Positions 34,897 through 41,933 of a DNA stretch of 42,953 nucleotides are shown here, in pieces. The DNA is taken from NCBI RefSeq assembly GCF_000718775.1, contig NZ_JOCB01000103.1, positions 1-42,953 on the forward strand. The letters are read 5' to 3'. The notes beneath the pieces were generated by a model. The model was not told where the DNA came from, searched no databases, and saw nothing but the letters and a program-made list of their open reading frames with translations. Position numbers and translations under genes: made by a program. The stretch is from Streptomyces sp. NRRL S-31 (lineage in GTDB: Bacteria; Actinomycetota; Actinomycetes; Streptomycetales; Streptomycetaceae). How positions within the stretch are numbered: the stretch's first letter is position 1; every line of letters starts with the position of its first letter.

Positions 34897-35169
34897 GTGG
34901 CGCTCGCTAGCCTCGCCGCCCTACTGCTCGCCTCCGGTTACGCAGTGTTGTGCGCGGTCCGGCCGTTCGCCCCGTGCCGCAAGTGCACCGGCACCGGTGT
35001 CCGGCTCGCCCGCCGCGACAAGGTCAAGCTGTGCCGCCGCTGCCACGGGCAGCGCTACCGGCTCCGCATGGGCCGCCGCCTGCTCAACACCGGCCGCGAC
35101 ATCCACCACGCCGGCACCCGCCGCCCCCACCGCTACGACACCGACGAGGAGATCACCCCATGGCAGTGA
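34897..35169 (+). CDS. Membrane-anchored zinc-finger-like AICE protein
   Basis: 90 residues. A short hydrophobic N-terminus (LASLAALLLASGYAVLCAV) is followed by two CxxC pairs, CRKCTGTGV and CRRCHGQRY, spaced 14 residues apart. These resemble half of a DnaJ-type zinc finger. The end is basic. GTG 34897 follows GAAGGGAAGTGAG. Position after traB and clt suggests a transfer or replication accessory role, but none is known. Confidence 0.65.
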   Translation: MALASLAALLLASGYAVLCAVRPFAPCRKCTGTGVRLARRDKVKLCRRCHGQRYRLRMGRRLLNTGRDIHHAGTRRPHRYDTDEEITPWQ

Positions 35170-35196
35170 CCACCCCGACCGACCCCCAGTAGCAGC

Positions 35197-35242
35197 GCCA
35201 AGGGCGGCCCCCGTCTCGGCAAAGTCCGGGGCCGCCCTTGGC
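35197..35242 (+). terminator. Hairpin before the methyltransferase-primase gene
   Basis: Perfect 15-bp arms GCCAAGGGCGGCCCC / GGGGCCGCCCTTGGC with a 16-base loop, 37 bases before the next start codon. No T tract. A likely terminator or attenuator between the transfer and replication modules. Confidence 0.6.
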
Positions 35243-35278
35243 ATCCAGCACTGTCAAAGAGAACTGGAGACCTCCAGC

Positions 35279-36760
35279 ATGACCCAACCCACTCTCATCC
35301 GGCGAGTGCCCGGCCGCAGGCCGCGGCTGCTGGATCTGTTCTGCTGCCAGGGCGGCGCGGCCAAGGGTTACGCCGATGCCGGGTTCGATGTGACCGGCGT
35401 CGACAAGGACCCGCAGCCCCGCTACCCGTTCCGGTTCGTGCAGGCCGACGCCATCGCCTACGTGCTGGAGCACGGGGCGGAGTTCGACTTCATCCACGGC
35501 TCACCCCCCTGCCAGCACGACAGCGACTGCCAGCGCATCCAGGGCCGCGAGCACCCCGACCTGATCGCCCCCACCCGCACCGCCCTGGAGACCACGGGGC
35601 GGCCGTGGGTGCTGGAGAACGTCGGCGGGGCCGTCCCGAAGCTGCGCGGCCCGGTGATGCTGTGCGGGCAGATGTTCCGCCTGGCCAACTACCGGCACCG
35701 GTTCTTCGAGCCCGGCGGCGGCTTCCGCCTCGGCCAGCCCGGCCACCCCGCCCACACCGTTCCGCAGGCCAAGATGGGCCGCCCCGTCCCGCCCGGCCAC
35801 TACGGGCAGTTCGTCGGGAACTTCTCCGGCGTCCCCCTCGCCCGTGAGGTGCTGGGGGTGCCGTGGATGAACCGCGACGGCATCCGCGAGTGCATCCCGC
35901 CCGCCTACGCCGAGCACATCGGCCGCGCCGCCCTCCGCCCCGGCACGAAGCGGCCCGCCCTCCATGGGGAAGCATCCTGCCCCGGCACCGGCCCGTGCGC
36001 GGCCGGGCACCTGAAGTGGGAGCAGCGGGCCACCACCGACCCCGACCGCATCCGCGCCACCTGGACCCACGCCCCGTACAACGTCGGCGTCGCGTGCGGC
36101 CCGTCCGGGCTCGTCGTGGTCGACCTGGACGTACCCAAAGACAACAGCAGTTCGGACGCGCCTGACGGCGCGGCAACCTTCGGAGCGCTCTGCGAGCGCG
36201 CCGGGCACGCCGTCCCCGCCACCTACCGGACCCGGACCGCGAGCGGGGGAACCCACCTGTACTTCACCGCCCCGCCCGGCCCGCGTCTGACCAACACGGC
36301 AGGCACGATCGGGGAGTTGGTGGACACCCGGGCGTGGGGCGGGTACGTCGTCGCCGCCGGCAGCACCACCCCCGCCGGACGGTACGAGGCGCTGAGCGGC
36401 CCTGAGACAGCCGTACTCCCCGCGTGGCTGCAAGCCGTCCTGCGACCCGCCCCCGCGCGCTCTGTGGCCCCGCTGCGGGTTCCTGCGGTGGACGGCAGCC
36501 GTGCGGCACTGGCCGCGCTGCACGCCGAGTGCGGCGCCGTGGCCGCCGCACCGGACGGCGCGCGGAACGTGACGCTGAACCGCAGCGCGTTCAAGGTGGG
36601 GCGGTTCGTCGCGTGGGGCGACCTCCCCCGGCAGGTGGCGGAGGACGCCTTCCAAGGGGCAGGCGAAGCGGCGGGACTCACCGCCGCCGAGTGCCGCGCC
36701 ACGATCCGCAGCGCCCTGGACAGCTCCCTGCGCACCGCCCGGCCCCGGGAGGCGGCATGA
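35279..36760 (+). CDS. Fused cytosine-5 DNA methyltransferase / primase-polymerase
   Basis: 493 residues in two parts. Residues 1-217 form a small C5 methyltransferase: motif I LLDLFCCQGGAAKGYADAGF, motif IV SPPC with Cys78, motif VI ENV (113-115), motif VIII YRHR (138-141), and motif X in CIPPAYAEHIGR (205-216). Residues about 218-493 form a Prim-Pol domain with the metal-binding DLD (282-284), SGGTH (322-326), DTRAWGGYVVAAGS and a helical C-terminus. The Prim-Pol begins at RPGTKRPALHG, lacking about 20 residues that usually precede it, so the join is tight. Primase-polymerases start replication of excised AICEs; the methyltransferase could mark or protect element DNA. No stop or frameshift interrupts the join. 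Confidence 0.85.
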   Translation: MTQPTLIRRVPGRRPRLLDLFCCQGGAAKGYADAGFDVTGVDKDPQPRYPFRFVQADAIAYVLEHGAEFDFIHGSPPCQHDSDCQRIQGREHPDLIAPTRTALETTGRPWVLENVGGAVPKLRGPVMLCGQMFRLANYRHRFFEPGGGFRLGQPGHPAHTVPQAKMGRPVPPGHYGQFVGNFSGVPLAREVLGVPWMNRDGIRECIPPAYAEHIGRAALRPGTKRPALHGEASCPGTGPCAAGHLKWEQRATTDPDRIRATWTHAPYNVGVACGPSGLVVVDLDVPKDNSSSDAPDGAATFGALCERAGHAVPATYRTRTASGGTHLYFTAPPGPRLTNTAGTIGELVDTRAWGGYVVAAGSTTPAGRYEALSGPETAVLPAWLQAVLRPAPARSVAPLRVPAVDGSRAALAALHAECGAVAAAPDGARNVTLNRSAFKVGRFVAWGDLPRQVAEDAFQGAGEAAGLTAAECRATIRSALDSSLRTARPREAA

Positions 36761-37116
36761 CCACCCCCCGCCGCCCCCGCTTGGAAGGCCAACCCGTCTC
36801 GCCCACCAACCGGGCCGCCGCCCGACCGGCCGCGCCCCTGACGGCCGTGGGCGAGCCGGAAGGCGCCGCCCGTAAGGGCGTCCCCTCTGTTGTTCGTCCT
36901 GACCCGGGCGCGGGCGACGGCCGGTACCCGGTCGCGTGGCTGGTGATCAGCTCGCCCCGGTACGGCCACATGCCCACCGCCGCCTCACAGTGCCAGTGCG
37001 GCTGGAACCGCAGCGCCATCGGCCACGCCCAGGTACGCGCCCTGATCGAAGCCCACACCGCCCACCGCACCACCTGCCCGCTCAGGAACCCCCAGGAAGG
37101 GAGGGCCGCCGCATGA
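36757..37116 (+). CDS. AICE hypothetical protein
   Basis: 119 residues. A disordered Pro/Arg/Ala-rich first half is followed by a compact second half (YPVAWLVISSPRYGHMPTAA, then SQCQCGWNRSAIGHAQVRAL and IEAHTAHRTTCPL). It has two Cys and several His residues, CQCGW...HAQ...H...H...C, which could hold a zinc ion. It overlaps both neighbours by four bases, so it belongs to the replication operon. Function unknown. Confidence 0.7.
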   Translation: MTTPRRPRLEGQPVSPTNRAAARPAAPLTAVGEPEGAARKGVPSVVRPDPGAGDGRYPVAWLVISSPRYGHMPTAASQCQCGWNRSAIGHAQVRALIEAHTAHRTTCPLRNPQEGRAAA

Positions 37117-38279
37117 CCGCACCCGCCACCATCGACGGGGCCGCGCTGCTCGACGAGGTGGAAGCCTTCCACCGCCGGTTCAACGTCTTCCCGCACGAGG
37201 CCGCCTACGTCGCCGTCGCGATGTGGGACGCCCACGCTCATCTGCTGGACTGCTTCGACTCCACCCCGCGGCTGGCGTTCCTCTCCCCGGAGCCAGGGTC
37301 GGGTAAGTCCCGCGCGCTGGAGATCGTGGAGACCCTCGTCCCGCAGTCGATGACGGCCGTGAACGCCTCCGCCGCCGCCCTGTTCCGGGCCGTGTCCGGG
37401 GCGAACGGCCGGCCGACGATCCTGTTCGATGAAATCGACACCATTTTCGGCCCCAAGGCAGGGGACAACGAGGAACTACGCGGGTTCCTCAACGCCGGCC
37501 ACCGCCGCTCCGGGGTCACCTACCGGTGCATCGGCGACGGCGGCAACCAGACCGTGCAGGCGTTCCCGTCGTACTGCGCGGTCGCGGTCGCCGGACTCGG
37601 CAACCTGCCCGACACGATCATGACCCGCTCCGTCATCATCCGGATGCGCCGCCGCGCGAGGAACGAGAAGGTGGAACCCTTCCGTGCCCGCATCCATGAG
37701 GCCGAGGGGCACAAGCTCCGCGACCGTCTGGCGCAGTGGGCCGAACAAGCCCGCGCACGCGTGGTGGACGCCTGGCCGCAGATGCCGGACGGCGTCACCG
37801 ACCGGCCGGCCGATGTGTGGGAACCCCTACTCGCCGTCGCCGACGCCGCCGGCGGGGACTGGCCCGACCGGGCCCGCGCCGCATGCGTGGCCCTGGTCAA
37901 AGCCAGCCAGCACACCGACAAGCACAGTCTAGGGATTCGGTTGCTGACTGATCTGCGAGACCACGTCCTCATCGGCATCGACCGGCTGCCCACCATCTCC
38001 ATCCTTGACCGGCTCAATGCCCTGGATGACGCTCCGTGGGCCGACCTGGACGGGAAGCCGCTCGACAACCGGCGTCTCTCCCGCATGCTCGGCGAGTACA
38101 TGACGGCCGACAACGAGCCAGTCCGCTCCCGCAACATCCGCACCACCGGCGGGGTCCTCAAGGGCTTCCACGCTGCCGACCTGGTCGACGCATGGTCCCG
38201 CTACTGCCCGCCCCCTCTCCAGGGCTCCGCTACATCCGCTACGCCGCTACAGCCCAGCTCAGAGCCCGTGGATCTGTAG
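37113..38279 (+). CDS. DUF3631 ATPase, putative replicative helicase
   Basis: 388 residues. Walker A is PEPGSGKS (residues 59-66), Walker B TILFDEIDTIF (102-112), followed by an AAA-like core (FLNAGHRRSG, a sensor-like VAGLGNLPDTIMTRS). The C-terminal DUF3631 region has LGIRLLTDLRDHVLIG and LNALDDAPWADLDGKPLDNRRLSRML. Together with the upstream Prim-Pol it makes up the replication module that takes the place of RepSA in many AICEs. Its 3' end (codons at 38227-38250) already carries three iteron copies of the adjoining origin-like array. Confidence 0.8.
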   Translation: MTAPATIDGAALLDEVEAFHRRFNVFPHEAAYVAVAMWDAHAHLLDCFDSTPRLAFLSPEPGSGKSRALEIVETLVPQSMTAVNASAAALFRAVSGANGRPTILFDEIDTIFGPKAGDNEELRGFLNAGHRRSGVTYRCIGDGGNQTVQAFPSYCAVAVAGLGNLPDTIMTRSVIIRMRRRARNEKVEPFRARIHEAEGHKLRDRLAQWAEQARARVVDAWPQMPDGVTDRPADVWEPLLAVADAAGGDWPDRARAACVALVKASQHTDKHSLGIRLLTDLRDHVLIGIDRLPTISILDRLNALDDAPWADLDGKPLDNRRLSRMLGEYMTADNEPVRSRNIRTTGGVLKGFHAADLVDAWSRYCPPPLQGSATSATPLQPSSEPVDL

Positions 38280-38404
38280 CGGCACCGAAGCGTGTAGCGG
38301 CTACGCCCGATACGTCGTAGCGCGTGCGTAGCCGCTACAAACCGCCCCTCCGCTACAAAAAACCCCCGCTGACCTGCGATGTAGCGCTGTAGCGGATGTA
38401 GCGG
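38227..38404. other. GTAGCGG iteron array, candidate AICE replication origin
   Basis: Nine exact copies of GTAGCGG or its complement CCGCTAC start at 38227, 38236, 38244, 38276, 38294, 38332, 38350, 38389 and 38398. Four one-mismatch copies start at 38298, 38317, 38328 and 38381. Two pairs make palindromes, GTAGCGGCTAC (38294-38304) and GTAGCCGCTAC (38328-38338). An A-rich run (CTACAAAAAACCC) lies inside. The array follows the Prim-Pol and DUF3631 genes and precedes xis, the expected place for the origin. Coordinates include the end of the DUF3631 gene. Confidence 0.75.
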
Positions 38405-38423
38405 ACTTCTCAGGAGGGGGTCA

Positions 38424-38648
38424 ATGGCCCCGCCCCTCATGGAGGCAGTAGTGAATCCCGCCCTGCCCACCACCCACCAAGCCTTGACCGTGCCGGAAGT
38501 CATGTCGGCACTGCGTCTGAGCCGCTTCAAGGTCTACGACCTCATCCGCTCCAAGCAGCTCCCGAGCTTCACCATCGGCCGGTCCCGCCGGATTCCCGCC
38601 GATGCGCTTCACACCTTCATGCAGGAACAACTAGGGGAGGCCGCCTGA
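38424..38648 (+). CDS. xis: Excisionase (MerR-like helix-turn-helix)
   Basis: 74 residues with an excisionase/MerR-like winged helix: LTVPEVMSALRLSRFKVYDL, then IRSKQLPSFTIGRSRRIPADAL. Xis bends attachment DNA and steers Int toward excision. ATG 38424 sits five bases after AGGAGGGGG, an unusually strong ribosome-binding site, so high translation is expected once transcribed. Its stop overlaps the int start (TGATG), as is usual for xis-int pairs. Confidence 0.9.
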   Translation: MAPPLMEAVVNPALPTTHQALTVPEVMSALRLSRFKVYDLIRSKQLPSFTIGRSRRIPADALHTFMQEQLGEAA

Positions 38649-39850
38649 TGGCCAAGCGTGCCAACGGCGAAGGAAGCATCACTATCCGTAAGGACGGCAC
38701 CTACCACGGTCGCGTGTACGTGACCACGACCAGCGGCATCCGCAAGCGCGTCTCGGTCTACGGCAAGACCCGTGACGAGGTGCGGCACAAGATCACCGAA
38801 CTTCAGGCGCAGGAGAACCAGGGCATCCCCGTCCCTGACACGAACATGAACCTGGAGGACTACCTGACCTACTGGCTGGCGACCGTAGTCAAGGTCCACC
38901 GTCGCCCCAAGACCTACCAGGGTTACGAGAGCGTGGCGCGGGTGCACCTCGTGCCCGGACTCGGCCGGAAGAAGATCCGCACGCTGCGTGCCGCTGAGGT
39001 GCGGACGTGGCTGGCCCGGGTGGCATCCGAGTGCCAGTGCTGCAAGAACGGTTGGGACAAGGAGCGTCCCGAGCCGCAGTGCTGCGCGGCCGGCGAGTGC
39101 TGCAAGACGCTGCTGTCCCGCCGGATGGTGCAGTCCATCCACGCAGTCCTCCGCAACGCCCTACAGAACGCCGTTCGGGAGGAACTGATCGTGCGGAACG
39201 TCGCCCAGCTCGTACAGGTCCCCACGCCCTCGTACGACACCGGGAAGGGGCTCAGCGTCGCCAATGCTCGGCTACTCCTCCGGGAGTCGGCAAACGACCG
39301 GCTGCACGCCCTGTATGTGCTCGCCCTGGTCCTCGGGATGCGTCGGGGCGAGTTGCTGGGGCTGCGCTGGGACGCGGTCGACCTGGATCGGGAAACGCTC
39401 ATCGTGGAACGCGCCCTTCAGCGGGTTGCCGGGGAACTCCGACTGGTCAAGCCCAAGACGCTCGCCTCAGTCCGCACGGTCCCGCTCCCGCCGGCCGTGG
39501 TGAAGGTGCTCACCGATCACCGTGAGCGGCAGGCGCAGGAGCGGGCCGCAGCCGGGACGGAGTGGAAGGAACACGGGCTGATCTTCACCTCCCGTATCGG
39601 GACGCCGCTGGAGCCGGACAACCTGCGGCGCAGTTGGTACCCGCTCCGTGCGCGGCTGGGTCTGGAGATCAGGTTTCATGATCTGCGTCACTCCGCCGTC
39701 TCTCTCCTGCTTGACCTGGGGGTGCCGCCGCACATCGTCCGGCAGATCGTCGGTCACAGTGATATCGGGGTGACCATGAAGGTCTACGCTCACGCGTCGC
39801 TGGACGAGCAGCGGAAGGCGCTGCGGAAGCTGGGGGACACCCTCACCTGA
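38648..39850 (+). CDS. int: Tyrosine site-specific integrase
   Basis: 400 residues. An N-terminal arm-binding domain (ANGEGSITIRKDGTYHGRVY) and a SAM-like core-binding domain precede the catalytic domain. Catalytic residues: Arg in ALVLGMRRGELLGLRW (near residue 232), His and Arg in FHDLRHSAVSLL (near residue 345), His in VRQIVGHSDIG (near residue 370) and the nucleophile Tyr in MKVYAHAS (near residue 379). An insert of seven cysteines, CQCC...QCC...ECC, lies near residues 131-155. It is adjacent to attR, matching the tRNA-Phe target. Apparently complete and active. Confidence 0.96.
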   Translation: MAKRANGEGSITIRKDGTYHGRVYVTTTSGIRKRVSVYGKTRDEVRHKITELQAQENQGIPVPDTNMNLEDYLTYWLATVVKVHRRPKTYQGYESVARVHLVPGLGRKKIRTLRAAEVRTWLARVASECQCCKNGWDKERPEPQCCAAGECCKTLLSRRMVQSIHAVLRNALQNAVREELIVRNVAQLVQVPTPSYDTGKGLSVANARLLLRESANDRLHALYVLALVLGMRRGELLGLRWDAVDLDRETLIVERALQRVAGELRLVKPKTLASVRTVPLPPAVVKVLTDHRERQAQERAAAGTEWKEHGLIFTSRIGTPLEPDNLRRSWYPLRARLGLEIRFHDLRHSAVSLLLDLGVPPHIVRQIVGHSDIGVTMKVYAHASLDEQRKALRKLGDTLT

Positions 39851-39852
39851 GA

Positions 39853-39877
39853 ATCGTTGGCGTACCGGTTGGCGTAG
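39853..39877. promoter_or_regulatory. Right integrase arm-type sites
   Basis: ATCGTTGGCGTAC (39853-39865) is the exact inverse of 26429-26441 at the left end. TTGGCGTAG (39869-39877) is a one-mismatch copy of TTGGCGTAC. They lie between the int stop and the att core, the usual place for Int/Xis binding. Confidence 0.65.
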
Positions 39878-39888
39878 ACGGCACGAAA

Positions 39889-39921
39889 GAGCCCCTCTCC
39901 GTTGATCCCGGAGAGGGGCTC
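39889..39921. terminator. Terminator of tRNA-Phe at attR
   Basis: 13-bp stem GAGCCCCTCTCCG / CGGAGAGGGGCTC with loop TTGATCC, 22 bases beyond the tRNA-Phe 3' end on the minus strand. It lies partly outside the perfect repeat. A small extra hairpin GCCCT-GGTC-AGGGC lies between it and the tRNA (39924-39937). Confidence 0.8.
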
Positions 39922-39986
39922 ATGCCCTGGTCAGGGCTGCGGTGGCTGGGGCCGGGGTCGAACCGGCGACCTTCCGCTTTTCAGGC
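39909..39986. repeat. attR: 78-bp right direct repeat of the AICE
   Basis: Identical to 26261-26338. It contains the last 44 bases of the intact tRNA-Phe and the region just downstream. The element therefore restores a complete tRNA gene on this side. Confidence 0.95.
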
Positions 39987-40016
39987 GGACGCTCGTACCA
40001 ACTGAGCTACCCAGCC
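39943..40016 (-). tRNA. tRNA-Phe(GAA), AICE target
   Basis: 74-nt minus-strand cloverleaf: acceptor GGCTGGG/CCCAGCC, D-loop AGTTGGTAC, anticodon loop CTGAAAA (anticodon GAA), T loop TTCGACC, discriminator A. The 5' 30 bases are outside the att core and hence original host sequence; the 3' part comes from the element's attP. Confidence 0.95.
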
Positions 40017-40018
40017 AC

Positions 40019-40038
40019 GGTGTTTCACGTGAAACACC
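40019..40038. promoter_or_regulatory. parS site (ParB-binding palindrome)
   Basis: GGTGTTTCACGTGAAACACC is a perfect 20-bp palindrome whose core GTTTCACGTGAAAC (40022-40035) is the streptomycete parS consensus. ParB loads here to build the nucleoprotein complex that organises origin-proximal chromosome regions before sporulation septation. It lies in the 24-base spacer between tRNA-Phe and tRNA-Asp. Confidence 0.9.
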
Positions 40039-40040
40039 AG

Positions 40041-40115
40041 CGGTCCTGACGGGATTTGAACCCGCGGCCTCCACCTTGACAGGGTGGCGAGCACTCCAAA
40101 CTGCTCCACAGGACC
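40041..40115 (-). tRNA. tRNA-Asp(GTC), copy 2
   Basis: 75-nt minus-strand gene identical in every base to 20541-20615. Anticodon GTC, acceptor GGTCCTG/CAGGACC. Member of the Glu-Asp-Phe tRNA cluster. Confidence 0.95.
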
Positions 40116-40151
40116 AAGCGTGTGTGCAACAGTGTCGCACACGGTATTGCG

Positions 40152-40224
40152 TGCCCCCAACGGGATTCGAACCCGTGCTACCGCCTTGAAAGGGCGGCGT
40201 CCTAGGCCGCTAGACGATGAGGGC
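40152..40224 (-). tRNA. tRNA-Glu(TTC)
   Basis: 73-nt minus-strand cloverleaf: acceptor GCCCTCA/TGGGGGC with one T-G wobble, anticodon loop CTTTCAA (anticodon TTC), T loop TTCGAAT, discriminator A. First gene of the Glu-Asp-Phe cluster in transcription order. Confidence 0.95.
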
Positions 40225-40304
40225 TATCGGCCCGCCTGGGCGCTTCTCAGCGCGTCGGGGACGTGAGAAGCATATGGGATGGCAGGGGGTATCGCCAAAA
40301 CGGT

Positions 40305-41882
40305 TTACGGCGCGGTCGTCGCGGTCCGCGGCGAGGGGGTGGGGGGGGAGGGGGAGGGCGCCCGTGTGCCCCCGGTGGCGCCGGGCTGGTTCTCGTCCGC
40401 CAGGTGACGGCTGACCTCGGCCGTCGTGAGGCCCAGGCCCCCCAGCTGGATCGCGTCCCAGGCCTGGAGCCTGCGGCTGTCCCGGTCGAAGTAGAGGATC
40501 GACGCCTCGATCGGGGCGGGGTGCTTGTGCTCCACGGCACGCAGTCCGCTGCCCCCGGTGGAACCCTCCATCCGCAGCCGGGTGCCGTACGGCAGGGTCT
40601 GCGTGTCCTCGTGGTGCAGATGCCCGCACAGCACCAGCGGCACCGCGCCGTCCGTCTCCCGGGCGGCGGACGGCTCGTGGGCGACCGCCACGTCCACCGG
40701 GGTGCCGGCCGCCCGCTGGTCGCGCAGGGCGCCGGCCAGCCGGATTCCCGCCAGCTTCTCGGACGCCTCGCCGCCGGGCACCACCGAGCGGTCGGGGGTG
40801 AACTGCGGATCGCCCGTGCCGGCGAACCGCAGGCCCGCCACCGTCTCGGCCCGGCCGTCGTCCAGCACGTGCACGTTCCTCATGCGCTCCAGGTAGCGCT
40901 GGGTGGTCCGCGAGTCGTGGTTGCCGCGCACCCAGACGTACGGCACGCCCAGATCCCGGACCGGGTCCAGGAAGCCGTTCTCCGCCGCCGTGCCGTGGTC
41001 CATCGTGTCGCCGGAGTCGACGACCACGTTCACCTGGTACTGCTCCACCAGTGAGCCGATGATCTTCCAGCTCGCCGGGTTCAGATGGATGTCCGACACG
41101 TGCAGGACCCGGATGGTGGAGGGGTCCGGCTGGTAGACCGGCAGGGTGGACGTGACGTCGTAGAGCTTCGTCACGTTCGTCACCAGGCGTGCCAACTCCT
41201 TCTGGTACACGTCGAACTCCGTGACGATGCTGCGGGCGTTGCCGACCACCGAGGGCGCCGAGCCGAGCAGTCCGGAGAACCTCGGCTCCAGGACCGACTT
41301 CGGGTTCCACGTGGCGTACGCCGACACGCCCGAGGCGGCCAGCAGGGCCAGCGCCAGCCCGCCGGCGGCCAGGGCCCGGCGCGGGCGGCGGTAGACGGCG
41401 AGACCGAGGGCGGTGGCCCCCGAGACCACGGCGACACAGGAGCGCACGGCCAGGTCCAGCGTGCCGTGCTCGACGTCCCGGACGATCTCGTCCTGGAGCC
41501 CCGAGATCCGCTCCGGATGGTCGACCAGGGCCTGGGAGCGCGGCGGGTCCAGCTGGTCGACGTTCACGTCCAGCCGGACCGGTGCCACATGGCTGTCCAG
41601 CGTGAGCGCGCCCAGCGGGGACACGTTGACCTTCGTGCCGCCGGTGAGGGAGGGGCGCAGCGCCATCGTCGTGTCCATCGGGCCGACCGGGACCCGGACG
41701 CTGCCGACGACCAGCAGACCCAGCCAGGCGCCGGCGAGGACGACCGCGGTGAGACCGAGGGCCCGCGCCCAGGGCCGGGGGCGGGCGGCGAGTCCGGGAC
41801 GGGCGGGCGGACGGGAGCGTTTCGGGCTCCGGTACGGCGGCTTGCGCAGGTCGGCGGCGGGGACGCGGGCCATTGGTCCCAT
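40305..41882 (-). CDS. Membrane metallophosphoesterase
   Basis: 525 residues. A basic head leads to a membrane helix (about 42-64, ALGLTAVVLAGAWLGLLVVGSV). An extracytoplasmic stretch follows, then one or two more helices (about 145-190). The calcineurin-like phosphoesterase domain has RVLHVSDIHLNP (D-x-H, near residue 280), VVVDSGDTMDH (GD), VWVRGNHDS (GNHD), VAVAHEP and LCGHLHHED (GHxH), a complete metal site. The substrate is unknown. The Pro/Ser/Thr tail is coded by a G/C-run tract. ATG 41882 is used; ATG 41873 is also possible. It is divergent from the metallopeptidase gene. Confidence 0.85.
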   Translation of the reverse strand: MGPMARVPAADLRKPPYRSPKRSRPPARPGLAARPRPWARALGLTAVVLAGAWLGLLVVGSVRVPVGPMDTTMALRPSLTGGTKVNVSPLGALTLDSHVAPVRLDVNVDQLDPPRSQALVDHPERISGLQDEIVRDVEHGTLDLAVRSCVAVVSGATALGLAVYRRPRRALAAGGLALALLAASGVSAYATWNPKSVLEPRFSGLLGSAPSVVGNARSIVTEFDVYQKELARLVTNVTKLYDVTSTLPVYQPDPSTIRVLHVSDIHLNPASWKIIGSLVEQYQVNVVVDSGDTMDHGTAAENGFLDPVRDLGVPYVWVRGNHDSRTTQRYLERMRNVHVLDDGRAETVAGLRFAGTGDPQFTPDRSVVPGGEASEKLAGIRLAGALRDQRAAGTPVDVAVAHEPSAARETDGAVPLVLCGHLHHEDTQTLPYGTRLRMEGSTGGSGLRAVEHKHPAPIEASILYFDRDSRRLQAWDAIQLGGLGLTTAEVSRHLADENQPGATGGTRAPSPSPPTPSPRTATTAP

Positions 41883-41933
41883 ATGCCCACGTCACGGGGT
41901 GGATATGCGACGCGCTTCCCGGACAATGGCCGT

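Larger units (their letters stand above)
26261..39986 (+). mobile_element. Integrated AICE (pSAM2-type integrative and conjugative element) in tRNA-Phe
   Basis: 13,648-bp unit (plus the second repeat) bounded by 78-bp direct repeats at the 3' end of tRNA-Phe(GAA). It carries a GntR-type regulator, spread-type proteins, an FtsK/TraB-type DNA pump, primase-polymerase and DUF3631 ATPase replication genes, xis and int. Relaxase and type IV secretion genes are absent. This is the definition of an AICE, which transfers double-stranded DNA through a single TraB hexamer and replicates after excision. Int lies next to attR. All modules look intact, so the element may be functional. Confidence 0.93.

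Noticed and set aside
20541..40115. tRNA-Asp copies as attL/attR of a 19.5-kb island
   Set aside because: The interval contains core host genes (hrpA) and a smaller element with its own clear att sites; the identity stops exactly at the tRNA ends.
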